Below are positions 1 through 12,200 of a stretch of DNA of 64,000 bases, one piece after another (within the stretch, counting starts at the first letter, position 1; each line of letters opens with the position of its first letter). Both the position numbers and the translations under genes were made by a program. The notes below the pieces were generated by a model. That model made no database searches. It saw nothing but the letters and a program-made list of their open reading frames with translations, and was not told where the DNA came from. The stretch covers positions 19,695,501 to 19,759,500 of the forward strand of contig NC_080414.1 of the NCBI RefSeq assembly GCF_030265065.1, read 5' to 3'. This DNA comes from Corythoichthys intestinalis (Eukaryota > Chordata > Actinopteri > Syngnathiformes > Syngnathidae).

Positions 1-445
1 TTGTTTATTATAACAATAAATCAACAAGATGGCATTAACATTATTAACATTCTCTTAAATCAATCCTTGGATAGAAAGAGTTGTAGTTCTTAAAAGATAA
101 ATGTTAGTACAGGTTATAGAAATTTTATATTAAAATCCCTCTTAATGTTTTGGGTTTTTTTAAGTTTGTAAAATTTTCAATCAAAAAATAAACTAGTAGC
201 TCGCCATTGTTGATGTCAATAATTACACCATGCTCACTCATGGTACTAACCCATAAAATCAGTTGGACCCAAACACCAGCAGAGGGCGCCAAACACCAAA
301 AAGCAAGTAACAAGCGAACATTACATTGTACTGTCATTTTAGTCTGTTTGAGCGGGGCATGTGCGTCAATTGCGTCAAATATTTTAACGTGATTAATTTA
401 AAAAATTAATTACCGCTCGTTATCGCGATAATTTTGACAGCCCTA
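1..445. mobile_element. hAT-type MITE, family 1 (ends TAGGGCTGTCAAA), left part cut by window
   Basis: The right end is TTTTGACAGCCCTA. The interior matches the complete copies at 47563-48133 and 51223-51871 in reverse complement. It has no coding capacity; the short ORFs here are non-functional. Confidence 0.75.
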
Positions 446-765
446 AAAATAATTCAATTATTTTTGTTCCGATGGTAATCATGTTGAGCCCTTGGGTTTA
501 GCCTTACCTAAAGGACTGCATTTATTTTGATTTTATTCCAAATATTTTGTTGTTATTGTTGCTTTTTTTAACTTAACATTATAATATGTTCTGAAAAATA
601 AAAATCCTGTTCAATGGAAAAAAGTTTTTTTTTTAATTGTTCCAGCTATCTGTCACACATTTTAGAGCTGTAATTGCAATACTGTGATACCGTGAAACCG
701 TGATATTTTTGCTTAAGGTTATCATACCATCAGAATATCATACCACCACATGCCTACTATACAAT
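446..765. repeat. Partial copy of the 9.8-10.1 kb repeat, reverse orientation
   Basis: The stretch ending in ATACCACCACATGCCTAC is the reverse complement of the left part of the repeat starting near 9800. The family 1 MITE (1-445) sits directly against it, probably inserted into it. Confidence 0.5.
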
Positions 766-1253
766 ATCTCACTGAAATCTTATGACTACATCATTTTCTA
801 AACACCATGGCACACAATATAAACCTTTCAATCCGTATGAACATAATGTGAATCTCCCTGTGTGCACTCACACAACACAGTTTAAAAACACAATATTACT
901 GTTATTGTACTACAATTGAAATTGTAATTCAATCATCTGTCTGTCCTTTCACACAAACTGTTACTCCTCGGGGCTAATTGGAACTCATTTACATCTTCCC
1001 ACTGGATAGCTTTTCATAAACGGTGACACGTACCAGTTCATATTGGTACAAACTAATGAAATCCTTGCCATGGAGACTTAATTAACACAATAATGAAATC
1101 CAATTAAAGTCTGAGATGGCAGCACCGTATCACACGTCACCATCGCCCCGCCTGAAGAAATTATTCAAAGCGGGAATAATTGCATCTATACTACAAATAA
1201 ATGCATTACAGACCCATATAGAGAGCAAGCATCATTTAAAAGACTAAACTTAC
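766..1253. other. AT-rich non-coding stretch, nothing recognised
   Basis: There is no ORF, repeat end or motif that I can support. The sequence is AT-rich and looks unique within the window. Confidence 0.4.
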
Positions 1254-1505
1254 CACTTAGTTTTTCCTGTTGGAAAAGTCATCAGATCCCTAGAAAAATA
1301 AACAACACTATGAAGATCCCAGTTGTCCAGTCTTGGTGTCCGTATATGTAATAGCAGTAGAGCGGCGGCTTCGGGCTGCCTGGTGCGCTCGCTCCCATTG
1401 CGCACAGGCGAATGTGCGGCTGGAGGCTCTCGCGGTCCAATGTGGCGCACACCAGCCCGCCCCCTTTCTGGCTACCTCCCTCAAGATGACGGTCGCTCAC
1501 ATTGA
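1254..1505 (-). other. GC-rich patch, possible non-coding first exon of a minus-strand gene
   Basis: A CpG-rich island lies within an AT-rich repeat landscape. On the minus strand it ends in a strong donor, AGTG|GTAAGTTT, at about 1254. The short ORFs in it match no protein I know. It could be the promoter and 5' UTR exon of a gene lying to the left of the window, or just part of an old repeat. Confidence 0.25.
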
Positions 1506-1695
1506 TTGCAAATTAATGAGCGGACGTAAATTGTCTAGTGAAGCACCGAACACTTATATTTGAGTACTATCCAATTAAAAGTTGTCAGCGTGATAGCTTA
1601 AAATTTTTATTTTAATCATGTCTTGTTCAGTTGAAAATATTTTGTGATTGCTTGTATTGTAGTGTGCATTTAAAATGCAGCCATACAGGAAAAGG

Positions 1696-1998
1696 GGTTG
1701 CACTTTATTTGAACTCGGTGTCATAAGACTGTTATAATGATGGCATGACACCTGTCATGAATTGGAATGAGTGCTTATGACGGATGTCATTGAGTGTCAT
1801 AAAGTAAATTACGCCACATTTGATGCAATATTGAGATTTTTTTCAAATGTCTTTGAGTTGGGATTGGAGTTTAGGAACTGTTTTAGCGCTTGGACACTAA
1901 GTGACATCTGTCATTAGCATTCATTAATGTTCATGACAGTGTCATGTAATAATTATGACTGTCTTAGACAGTCTTATAACACAGAGTTTAAGTGTAAC
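1696..1998. mobile_element. Palindromic MITE, family CACTTTATTTGA (copy 1)
   Basis: It begins GGTTGCACTTTATTTGAA and ends in the inverted form AAGTGTAACC. The internal halves (TCATAAGACTG, ATGACA) also mirror each other. Other copies lie at 23531-23826 and 28595-28900, with pieces near 3280, 23255 and 24742. Confidence 0.65.
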
Positions 1999-2120
1999 CG
2001 GAAAAGGGTTGAAAGGGAACCTCGGACTTAAAAGACTTGTAGGCTCTCATCAGCCACAATTGTTTTCTTACTCTTACTCTTACTATTTCTTACTAAAATA
2101 TGTTATTAGAAACACATATA

Positions 2121-2623
2121 CCGTATTGGCCCTAATATAAGATGGCCCTGATTATAAGACGACCCCCTCTTTTTCAAGACTCAAGTTTGAAATAACACTT
2201 TTTGAACACTAAATTAATTTTTATACAGAAAATAATTACAGTACATCCGAAACAAATGATTTTAACAATATATTTGAGAGAAAAAGCATGTTATTGTGCC
2301 TCATTCAAATCTTAATATCTGAACATTCAAATATGTAAACCAAAATGCAATCATATTCGTAAATGAATGGGTTGTGGTTTTTGAAATGTAAATAAACCAA
2401 TCTATTGTGATAAACAACAAAATTGCAATAACTGCATTAGCCATCAAGTGAAGTCTAACTGTAACTGTAACTTAGTAGCTGACAGAACATTGCTTCAGTG
2501 ATATCTGGCGCCATCTAGCGTCGTGAATGGGTATAATTTCTAGACCGCGACTATAAGACGACCCCCACTTTTTCAGTCATATTGTAATGCAAAAAACACT
2601 GTCTTATATTCGGGCCAATACGG
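2121..2623. mobile_element. MITE with ends CCGTATTGGCCC, TA target
   Basis: The inverted ends are CCGTATTGGCCC and GGGCCAATACGG, with further matching bases inward, flanked by TA on both sides. It is 503 bp with no coding capacity and is inserted in the repeat at 2012-3290. Confidence 0.75.
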
Positions 2624-2952
2624 TATTATTGGCATTGATTTAAAAATCTAATATTTAGTACATGTTTTGACCTACAGAGGGCGCCATGTTTCATGCGCGT
2701 AATGCACGCTGTGGGTGATGAAGCGGTTGGGCTGGACTGGTAGAATAGCTGTGCTAGCTAGAAAGCGAAGCTAAAATGACGACTGGCATGATTTTGTCAC
2801 ATTCAGCTGCTGGTCAGGTTGGTTTGTTACAAAGCTGTGGGAAGAGTTGCCAACGTCGTACCTGCATCCAATTCCAGCTCATCAGCAGCGTCATTAAACC
2901 GATCCTAGGCAACTTGCCGAGGTATTGACTTGCTGCCATTTTACAGTTTGTA

Positions 2953-3032
2953 CAGTGGGGAGAACAAGTATTTGATACACTGCCAATGGGAAAACCTATT
3001 GGCAGTGTATCAAATACTTGTTCTCCCCACTG
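2953..3032. mobile_element. 80-bp Tc1 terminal-repeat mini-element (near-perfect palindrome)
   Basis: Arms of 35 bp (2953-2987 and 2998-3032) are exact inverted copies around a 10-bp centre, flanked by TA. The sequence CAGTGGGGAGAACAAGTATT is a Tc1-type terminus common in fish. The related repeat at 55130-55140 shows the empty site. Confidence 0.8.
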
Positions 3033-3331
3033 TATATCCCATCATTGCTATTTGCATCATTACCTTGTTTTTTTTCGTTTGTCAGCCTCTCACTGCGGTT
3101 TTCTGTTTTTTATTTTTATTTTTTTTATCTACCTACTGTCACGGAACCTTTTTTGTGTCTCCCTTTCCGCGACTGTGTGTTTGTTGGTGTGTTTAATAAA
3201 ACCTTTTACGCAATCCCTATGTTATTGTGTTCTGCTTGCTGTCTGAAATGAGCCGTTTTTAATTCCGTGGTAAAGCCAGCCGCACTTTATTTGAACTCGA
3301 TGTCATAAGACTGTTATAATGATTGATGAAT

Positions 3332-3893
3332 GCAGAGATTGAAGGGGTGGGGGGTTAGCCTGTTAGTGCTCAGACCATACACCACACTCTACATCAAATT
3401 GGTGTGCATGGCTGTCACCCCAGGAGGAAGCCTCTTCTGAAGATGATACAGTTTGCGGGCTTTCTTGTGTACCGTCTTCAGAAGAGGCTTCCTCCTGGGG
3501 TGACAGCCATGCAAACCAATTTGATGTAGAGTGCGGCGTATCGTCTGAGCACTAACAGGCTGACCCTCCACCCCTTCAATCTCTGCAGCAATGCTGACAG
3601 CACTCCTGTAACTGGTCACATGACATTTTGGAGGGAAAATGACAACCAGTACTCAATTTGGACATTTATGGATGTACGTTTTTTCAAAGGGGTGTACTCA
3701 CTTTTGTTGCCAGCGGTTTAGATATTAATAGCTATATTTTGAGGGGAAAATAAATTAAATCTATTGAATAAGCTGCATACAGAATACTTTTCATCGTGTC
3801 AAAGTGTCATTTTGTCAGTGTTGTCCCATGAAAAGATATACTTGAATATCTGCTGAAATGCGAGGGGTGTACTCACTTTTCTGATACACTGTA
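3332..3893 (-). mobile_element. Tc1-like transposon remnant with fold-back left half
   Basis: The minus strand at 3389-3619 encodes part of a Tc1 transposase DNA-binding region (QTIRRTLHQIGLHG). Bases 3332-3445 and 3473-3590 are inverted copies of each other around a 27-bp centre. The right end is the Tc1-like GTGTACTCACTTTTCTGATA up to CACTGTA. The element is broken, with no catalytic part. Confidence 0.7.
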
Positions 3894-3929
3894 ACCTAGC
3901 TAACAAACTTAAATTGTGTTTCTAAACTT

Positions 3930-4390
3930 GGGGTGTGTCAATGTATCGAAAAAATGACTATATCACTATACTTTGTAGCCCGAAAGGTTATCGATATGCT
4001 CGCCCCAAGAATCGATACATCGTTTTAAAACCGTGTCACTGTTAAAAAAAAACAAAAACAAAAAACAAAACTAATCTAATAATCAAACGGGAAATGAGGT
4101 GAAATGCCCCAAAATTAACTCGTTGCCTGGCATTGGCTGCCACTGACAGTCCTAGACGTTCAATCCATTTGAAGTGGGAGGGATGGAAGCGAATGAACTT
4201 TCGTTCATTCGCTGCCACCCTCCCAGTTCAAATCGATTGGACGTCTACTAGTGATAAAAAAAAAAGTATCCTATATGCTAGTATGATATCCTGACCCATG
4301 TATCGATAATTGTTGTATCGCCATATCGTAAGCCTTGTATCGTAAATCTTATCGTATCATGAGGTCCCCAGAGGTTCCCGCCCCTAATTT
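3930..4390. repeat. TATCGAT-rich MITE-like repeat carrying a nested palindrome
   Basis: Both sides are rich in ATCGATA-type words in roughly inverted order. A palindromic 95-bp repeat (4153-4247) lies inside. The ends are not sharp, so the family is not assigned. Confidence 0.35.
4153..4247. repeat. Palindromic repeat TAGACGT...ACGTCTA (copy 1)
   Basis: The halves GAAGTGGGAGGGATGG and CCACCCTCCCAGTTC mirror each other about GTTCATTC. A second full copy is at 45388-45482, and half-copies occur near 36750, 45550 and 58405. Confidence 0.65.
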
Positions 4391-5655
4391 AAACAGTAAA
4401 ACAAGGTATATGTCTAACATATTGTCTAAGTCGCAACACTAGAGGGTGCTATGCACACTTTAGAGAGAGATATGAAAGACGATTATCATGTTATTGTAAA
4501 GTGTTTGGGAGCCTAAGACTTTTTTTCACACCGCTTAAAGTTAGCGAAAGACTCCCTTGTGATTTAGTGTTTCATATACCCTACATTTAGGCAATATAGC
4601 TCTCAAGGCACGACCCCGGTGTCCATCCAAGCGGCTTTCCTGACATCACGACAATGACAAACGGCCACAATTGTTCATTTTTCAGCCATAAGCGACGTTT
4701 TGAGCTTGCGTTCTAGTGTCCAAATGACCTTTATCGTAGTGTGGAAATCTGAGTCATCCTTCTTACATTGGAGGGGCGGCGGAATAGAATCCTCGACAGT
4801 ATCACAAACACTCGCACTTTTGGAAAATGGCGGTGAAATGTAATCCGTCTTACGCTGCACTTTGTATGTCTGGCAGTCGTCACGTCAGCTAATCAATCTC
4901 ACACGCGTGAAAGAGGAAGATAAAGGGAATTGTGTAATTTTCGCTGACAAATCGACTTGATGATAGATGATGTGGAGTTGTTATGATTTGTAAACAATTT
5001 CAAACAAGGGCGTAGGTTTGCATAGTGACGGTAGGGACACAACACTACCAACTTTTCAAGATGCTCAAATTGTCCCCACCAACTTTTAAGCAGCTTATTT
5101 GCATTATATCATGAATTCAGTTACATAGGTAATTTAGTTCGTCTTCCCATATGTTGTAAGGATAGAATTGACCCTGCCGTTATTAAGTGAATTACTTTCA
5201 TTTAGTTCAGACTTACATGACCCTTTCACTTGCTGAATGTGCCAGTCCATTTTTTTCTCCTCAAACACGTTTGATTGGCTAATGACTTAACCCCCCCCCA
5301 CACACACACACACGCAATCACCCTGACATAAATACAACATGCCGCATCCTCTGCCCCCTTCGAAGATGAGGAATATCAGAAGTTTTGTAAAAAGAAGTCA
5401 ATGTTGTGGAGGTGGGGAACACACCACTAATTTTGCTACTGAAAGAGTTCGCATAACATTAATCTGTGTGAATTTCCCAAACTCGAGTAGGAAGCTGCTT
5501 TGAGAGGAATATCCTCCTTTATGTGTTTTCTAATGTTAACATTAATTAAACTGTAAGAAACTTAGTGAACCTAGGGTTGCATAAGCGGATTTTAAGGGGG
5601 GGGGGGGGGCAGGGGCCCCTGGTGGCTAAAAGTGTAATTGCATGTAATTGACTTT

Positions 5656-5656
<1 letters not shown>
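4391..5656. other. Gene-free stretch, low-complexity pieces only
   Basis: There is no supported gene. It contains a short CA run near 5299 and a poly-G run near 5598. The small minus-strand ORF at 4675-4860 has no recognisable domain and I do not call it a gene. Confidence 0.4.

Positions 5657-5695
<39 letters not shown>
5657..5695. repeat. (AT)n microsatellite
   Basis: An uninterrupted AT dinucleotide run. Confidence 0.9.
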
Positions 5696-5697
<2 letters not shown>

Positions 5698-5699
5698 GT

Positions 5700-5874
5700 T
5701 TTTTATTTGTTAAAAAAGTTTAAATGATCCAATAAATGTTGTTCCACTTCACGATTGTGTCCCACTTGTTGTTGATTCTTGACAAAAAAATTAAATTTCA
5801 TATCTTTATGTTTGAAGCCTGAAATGTGGCGAAAGGTTACAAGATTCAAGGGGGCCGAATACTTTTGCAAGGCA

Positions 5875-5877
<3 letters not shown>
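5700..5877. mobile_element. Tc1-like 3' end fragment
   Basis: It ends GGGGGCCGAATACTTTTGCA then AGGCACTGTA, a well-known fish Tc1 terminus. The rest of the element is missing. AT microsatellites lie on both sides. Confidence 0.6.

Positions 5878-5931
<54 letters not shown>
5878..5931. repeat. (AT)n microsatellite
   Basis: An uninterrupted TA run beginning at the end of the Tc1 fragment. It makes the false IYIYIY reading frames here. Confidence 0.9.
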
Positions 5932-5939
<8 letters not shown>

Positions 5940-6159
5940 GTAAAGCAATAAAACTACAACAAAAATGAATGAAATGAACAAAAAAAACATTTTTTATAAA
6001 GGGACAAAATTATTTTTTGAGCACCTTAGACGGTCATTTGCTTTGCATATAATTAAATATATATATATGAGAAAAAATATATTTTTAAATGATTTATTTA
6101 TTTGATTGAAAAAATATACTGTATATATATGTATATAATATATATTTGATTGAAACAAT

Positions 6160-6720
6160 TTTTTGGGGGATTGAATGATTAAGAGACAAAGTTCCTTATC
6201 ATTTGGCCCAAACCCAAAAAAGATTGCTTCAATCAAAACCTTTTCCAATGAAAAATTAAGTATTCAAATGCAAATTTTTCAATCTGAAATATTTTTTCGC
6301 ATTAAAATTTTTTTTTCTATGTTTGAAATTTTTCTTTTTTTTTTTTTTTTTTTGATTGAAGTGATTTTTATTTTTGAAAATCTATATTTTTTTGAAGCAA
6401 ATTAATGTTTGATTGAATAATAAAGAGAAAAATGTCCTAGCCAAAATCTGGCCCAAACAAAGATCAACATTACTTCAATCAAAAAGTTGCTTCAAACAAA
6501 AAAACAAAAAAAAAAGAAAGAAAAATAATAATAATAATAATAATAATATTCAAAGAAAAATAGCTTTCACATGAGGGTTAGGGGTTATTTTTTTGAGTTT
6601 CAAATTTATTTTTGCAAGTGACTTTTTTTGGTTGAAACTATATATTTAGATTGAAGCAACTTTTTTATTTTTATTTTTTTTATTGAAGCAACTTTTTTTT
6701 TGACTGAATACTAAATACAC
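6160..6720. repeat. Repeat with TTGATTGAAGCAA-type words
   Basis: Many short copies of GATTGAAG / CTTCAATC occur in both orientations. It is related to 26580-26890 (shared GGCCCAAAC and CTAGCCAAAA words). The family is not assigned. Confidence 0.45.
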
Positions 6721-7531
6721 ACAAATCTACCTCCATATGGCTCCACCCAGGGGGTACAATTTTTGACTGGGGTAACTACATTGGCACGACACCGGCGGGC
6801 GTACCATATTCAATGGATGACGATCTTGGCGAAAAGTATTGCCTAAGCAGCCTGATTTAGAATTCCCTCAAGAATGATGGGAAACAAAAAAACGCTCATT
6901 GTCAACTTATTATTTTAGATATTCTTGTAAATTAATTTTATTGCTGACACTGCGTTTTGGGGTCATCAACAAATTGTGCCCCCCCCATCCCCCCCCCCCA
7001 CCGCCCCAAAAGTCAAACTCTGCCTATGGTTACCCCCTTCTCCCCAATTCTCATTTTTATTTCAACACTTAAAACAAGATGGAGAAAATTATTCGAATAG
7101 ATTTAAGGAAAATGATCAGATTAAGACATTATAATTTTGCAGAGTGAAAGTTAGTATAAATCAATACAGATTTTGCATTGATAATTTAGCCTATCAATTA
7201 ATTAGATTCATATTAGTGAGAAATATAGCAATGACCCCCGTTTACCCAATCTGTTTGGTCTTATTGATGTCCTGGTCCTACCAAAAAGTGTACATGCTGG
7301 TTATGCTGTTATTTTGTCCCTACCAATATTGAGACCAAACCCCAAGCCCTTGATTCCAAAGGTTTTTGCAACTGTATGGCCATTAAATGTACAGAGTCAA
7401 GACTCCGTCCTTGCTCACGTATGCAGTGGGCCGCAAATTAATATCAGCCAAATTTGACATTTTGCTGTCATCTACTGGCAACATGCTGCAACTGCTCATC
7501 GACAAACACTTATAACCACCAAAATACTGTA
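6721..7531. other. Gene-free stretch, nothing recognised
   Basis: AT-rich sequence with a short poly-C patch near 6978-7010. No coding or structural signal is supported. Confidence 0.4.
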
Positions 7532-8140
7532 CAGTGAAGAAAATAAGTATTTGAACGCCCTGCTATTTTGCAATTTTCCCCACTTAGAAATCATGGAGGG
7601 GTCTGAAATTTTCATCGTAGGTGCATGTCCACAGTGAGAGAGATAATCTAAAAAGAAAAATCCAGAAATCACAATGTATGATTTTTAAAAACTATTTATT
7701 TGTGTGATACAGCTTCAAATAAGTATTTAAACACCTGAGAAAACGAATGTTAATATTTGGTACAGTATCCTTTGTTGGAATTACAGAGGCCAAATGTTTT
7801 CTGTAGTTTTTCACCAGGTTTGCACACACTGAAGGAGGGATCTTGGCCCACTCCTCCTTACACATCTTCGTTCGATCAGTCAAGTTTCTGAGCTGTCGCT
7901 GAGAAACAGTTTGAGCTCCCTCCAAAGTTTTTCTATTGGGTTTAGGTCTGGAGACTGGCTAGGCCATGCTCGAACCTACTTATGGAGCCACTTTCTGGTT
8001 TTCCTGGTTGTGTGCTTTGGGTCATTGTCATGTTAGAAGACCCAGCCACAACCTATCTTCATTGCTCTGACTGAGGGAAGGAGGTTGTTCCTCTCTGGTG
8101 TCTTTGGACAGCTCTTTGGTCTTGGCCAAGTTTGAGTTTT
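7532..8140 (-). mobile_element. Tc1-like transposon, truncated
   Basis: The TA-flanked end CAGTGAAGAAAATAAGTATT is followed by minus-strand transposase scraps ([12 protein letters not shown]; and the CCAAGACCAAAGAGCTGTCC region near 8110). The far end is lost. It is broken by truncation and frameshifts. Confidence 0.65.
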
Positions 8141-8839
8141 ACTCATATATATATAAAGAAGTGCAAAAAGGTTCTTAGTTAACGATTGTGTTTGAAGGGC
8201 ATAAATACATATTTTAGAAAAATAATTTGTCTCACATAGTTCAACACCTCTTTGCACATATAATAATACAAATGTAATTTAATAAATTGTACAGTATACA
8301 GAACAAGTAGGATGTAAGCCTAATATTACAGTATTTGAGGTTGAAAAAATGTATTAATGAGATAAAAAGTCCTTTTTTTAGATTAAAGTAGAAAAATTCC
8401 CAATAATAAAAGTATGGGATAAAAGTTGATTTTTATTTTATTTTTTTATATTCACATAGCAATACTGGATTTCGAGAAAGACATGTTAAAAAATTACAAA
8501 TGCACTACTGATACAATTTACATTTGTTGTATATTGGGAAAAATATATATTTTATAGAAATATCTAATATAACTATTTCAAATATAAAAGTGTATATTTT
8601 GTTAACACTCACGTTTTAGATTTAAATGCCAGTAATATTTCTGACATTTAAATTGTATACAGTATTTTAAAGAAAGTCAAAGTAAAATAAAAATCTAGAT
8701 AAAAAGTTATTTATTTTTAAATTAAAATATTTTCAAGAATTCATACATCCAAAAATACAAATAACATAAATAACATTAATAAAATTATACTTAAAAAAAA
8801 AAATTCTTTGGCATCTTGACATTTTTTTCCACATCCAAG
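8141..8839. other. AT-rich gene-free stretch
   Basis: Very AT-rich. No repeat end or gene is recognised. Confidence 0.4.
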
Positions 8840-9060
8840 AATTCAGTGTTTTCTATCAGGGCTCATTATCTACAAAGGTGTGCCACAAGGTTCAAATTTA
8901 AGTCTTCTGTTATTCTCGGTCTACATTAATGATCTTCCAAGTTTTCTTGGTCACTATAAACCTTACAAGGTGAACTTAATTCCACTTATCCAAACTTGTC
9001 CATCATATTCCTATAACTTGCTCTTTTCACATAAATATCACCCGGAAAGTAAAATATCCT
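8840..9060 (+). mobile_element. LINE reverse-transcriptase fragment
   Basis: The frame at 8880 reads VPQGSNLSLLLFSVYINDLP after the start codon. This is the VPQGS...YINDLP block of LINE reverse transcriptases. Only about 60 codons remain and the catalytic YADD block is not seen. The clade (L2 or CR1-like) is uncertain. Confidence 0.6.
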
Positions 9061-9288
9061 TAAATAGACTGTAAACTGTTTGTGCATAGTGTGCATTATG
9101 ACCAGACCGGACCTGAACGCCGTTCCGGTAAAAGATTCGGGGGTGGGGAACTGTGCTTTGATCCCTAAAATATAATGCCAAGTTTCAAAACCCAGTGTTA
9201 AAAAAAACCTGCCAGTCCGCCACACGCGCATCTTCAGGAAGAACAATCTACTAACGTCGGATTTAAATAGACAAGTGTTAACATTTCT

Positions 9289-12200
9289 TCATTTCTTCTC
9301 ATCTTCGTACCCTTTGTCAATTCTCCTAAAAAAAAAAAAAAAAAAAAAAAGGTATTAATTTTTAACAAAAATTAACCATTTGCCGAACTGACTGTGTTTA
9401 TTTATTTAGTTGATCAACTCACTTTAACTCGACATGTTCCTGAAGTTCTGCGTTGAGAGTCTCTGGCAACAGCAGACAAAGGCCCCCCGCACTAATAGGT
9501 ACGACGCCATACACAACCATGGGGATAGCATCATGGTAGACACCCAGGAGCCTTATAAGAGGAGTCAAAATGCCTCCCACACGAGCACACATAGAGTTCA
9601 GACCTACACCACTCTGCCTAGCAACACAGAGAAAGCAAAATAATTGGATAACTTGGATTACACACAAAATTTGAATCAAAATCTCCTCCTCACCGACTAG
9701 CATAATTGATGACATAATGGTTTGAGCACAAAATTGAATAATTTTGTCCACCCAATTTTATAATCAGTGTTATTCCACTCATCACAAATGCGCAGTGAGT
9801 AGGCATGTACCGGTATGAGATTCTGACTGTATGATAATCTTACACCAAAATATCACAGTTTCACGGTATTGCGATTACAGCTCTAAAATGAGTTAATTTG
9901 AAAAAGTTTTTTTCCATTGAACAGGATTTTTACTTTTTCAAAACATAGCAGCAAACTGGAACATAGTTAAGAATAAACAAAACCAAAAAAAATAACTGAA
10001 ATATTCTAAATAAAATTAGAAAGAATGCAGTCCTTTATGTCAGCCTAAACCCACAGCCACAGCTCAACATTATTAGAATAAAAATAATTGAATTATTTTC
10101 CATAATAAGCACGTGTGTATGACTCGTATCATGTTTACATTATACACACACTTTCATCACATACAGTTGCCAGAGAGAAAAAAAACACCATGTTTTACGA
10201 CCGCTAGACACACTAAACACGCTGAAGTTAACTCTCATAGCTGGTGGGAAACGTTCATGACAGTGTTTATTAACCTTTATTTCTTATATAAATGCTAAAT
10301 CATATTAGAGGTATTGCCTCCTAGGCAGCCACCCTCCGCAAACATGTTTTACATGTCGGTTGGCTCTCCTTCTCTAAGCCGCGGCCATCTCTAACTTTTC
10401 TGTAGCCGAAGTATTCCCATACCGGCGATTTTGTTTTCTTCGATGGAGTTTCACCTTCTCCAGCCATCATGTAGCACAGCTGACTCACTGACACTGAGCA
10501 ACAACTGGTGGGAGAGGGTTAAGCCTTGCAGCTGAAAGCGAGAGATTTCTCCCTGCATTTTTAGGACATAAAAAATAGCTAATATCGTAGGGACGGTTTG
10601 ACTTGACGGAAAATTTTTGCGGTTTTGAAACCATGACGTTTTCATACCCTGATATACCTTGAAGCTGGTAATCAGCACATGTCTAACATCCATCCATCCA
10701 TCCATCCTTTTTTGTCCGCTTATCCAAGATCAGGTCGCTAGGACAGCATCTTCAGGAGGGAAGCCCAGACTTTGCTCTCCCCAGCCACTTCATCCAGCTC
10801 TTCTTGGAGGATCCCAATGCGTTCCCAGGCCAGTGAGGTGACATAGTCTCCCCAGCATGTCCTGGGTGGGACTCCTCCCAGTGGGACATGTCTGGAACAC
10901 CTCACTAGGTTCCACGAGGCATCCTAATCAGATGCCTGAGCCACCTCGTCTGTCTCCTCTCGATGCGGAGAGGCAACAGCTCTGCTCCGAGCCCCTCCCG
11001 GATGACTGAGCTTCTAACCTATCTCTAAGGGAGAGCCTGGACACCCTACGGTGGAAATTTCAGCCGCTTGTGTCCAGAATCTTTTTCTTTCGGTCACGAG
11101 CCACAGTTCGGGACCATAGATTAGGGTCGGAACGTAGATCAACTTTCGGCTCAGCTCCCTCTTCATCACGACAAACTGATGTAGAGTCCACAGCACTATA
11201 AGTCTGTTCTGCTGTTCTGATCATGTGACATTCACATCTGTGTGTGGCTGTGAGGCTGTCAGCAGATAGCTGTATTTGACAAAATGGCGACCCCTTGAGA
11301 TGGATTAAAAGCTAATGATTTATGTGTTTGTTTGCAAAATTATTATTATTTTTGTCTGACTTCTTAGGAACACTAGCTAGCATACATAACGGAAACCTTA
11401 AACGTTACGTACCTTACCTTAGTGTGGTTGGGTACAGTTCTGCTGTGTACACATACACAATACAGTAACAGCCAGTGGATGCAAATTTCCCAAGTACGGC
11501 GATGACCGTCGCAACCACAGGAAGGTCTGAAAATAACAATTCAGGAGAATAGCTATGTGAGATGAACACCACAAATGAGTTAATTGCTGTGACTTAACGT
11601 TACCTTCGGGCACGGGGATAATGCAAAGGCAAGCAACTCCTCCGAATATTAACAAGAAGGCCTCGCATCGTTTCCTCCCGAAGCGTCCGATAAGCGGCAA
11701 AGAACCCAAACGGGCAGGAATCTCCACTAGGCCAAAGATGAATTGCGTGAGGTAGATGTTCAATCCAAAGTTTCCGACGTTTAGGCTCAGTCCGTAGTAC
11801 ATCACGCTGATTCCAAACCTGTTGTGCGCATCAAGAAATACAATGAGGAGCGGAACAATTTACACTCCTTGTGATTTTGCAAGTTCACAGACTTAGAAAG
11901 TAGGTAAGGGTCTGAGGGATTTTGGCCTATCCCTCCACACAAATCTTCCCTAAATCTGTCAAGTTTCGGGGCTGTCAATGAGAAACACGAAGTTTCAGGT
12001 GAGGTCTGGAGACTGGCTAGGCTATTCCACAACCTTCATATGCTTTTTACGCAGCCACTTTTTGGTCTGCTTGGCTGGGTGCTTCGGGTCATTGTCATGT
12101 TGAGAGATCCAGCCACAACTCATCTTCAAGTCTCTGAGGGAAGGAGGTTGTGGCTCAAAATCTGATGATACATTTCACCATTCATCTGCTTTATACAGTA

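Larger units (their letters stand above)
2012..3290 (+). repeat. Unclassified interspersed repeat (copy 1), interrupted twice
   Basis: It matches 53850-55425 in the same orientation along its whole length, from CCTCGGACTTAAA to the CCGCACTT end. It is interrupted by a MITE at 2121-2623 and a mini-element at 2953-3032. An AATAAA-like signal lies near the right end (about 3194). No protein is recognisable. It could derive from a retroelement, but I cannot assign a family. Confidence 0.6.

Noticed and set aside
5703-5990. Minus-strand ORF rich in IYIYIY
   Set aside because: It is the translation of an AT microsatellite and a Tc1 end, not a gene.
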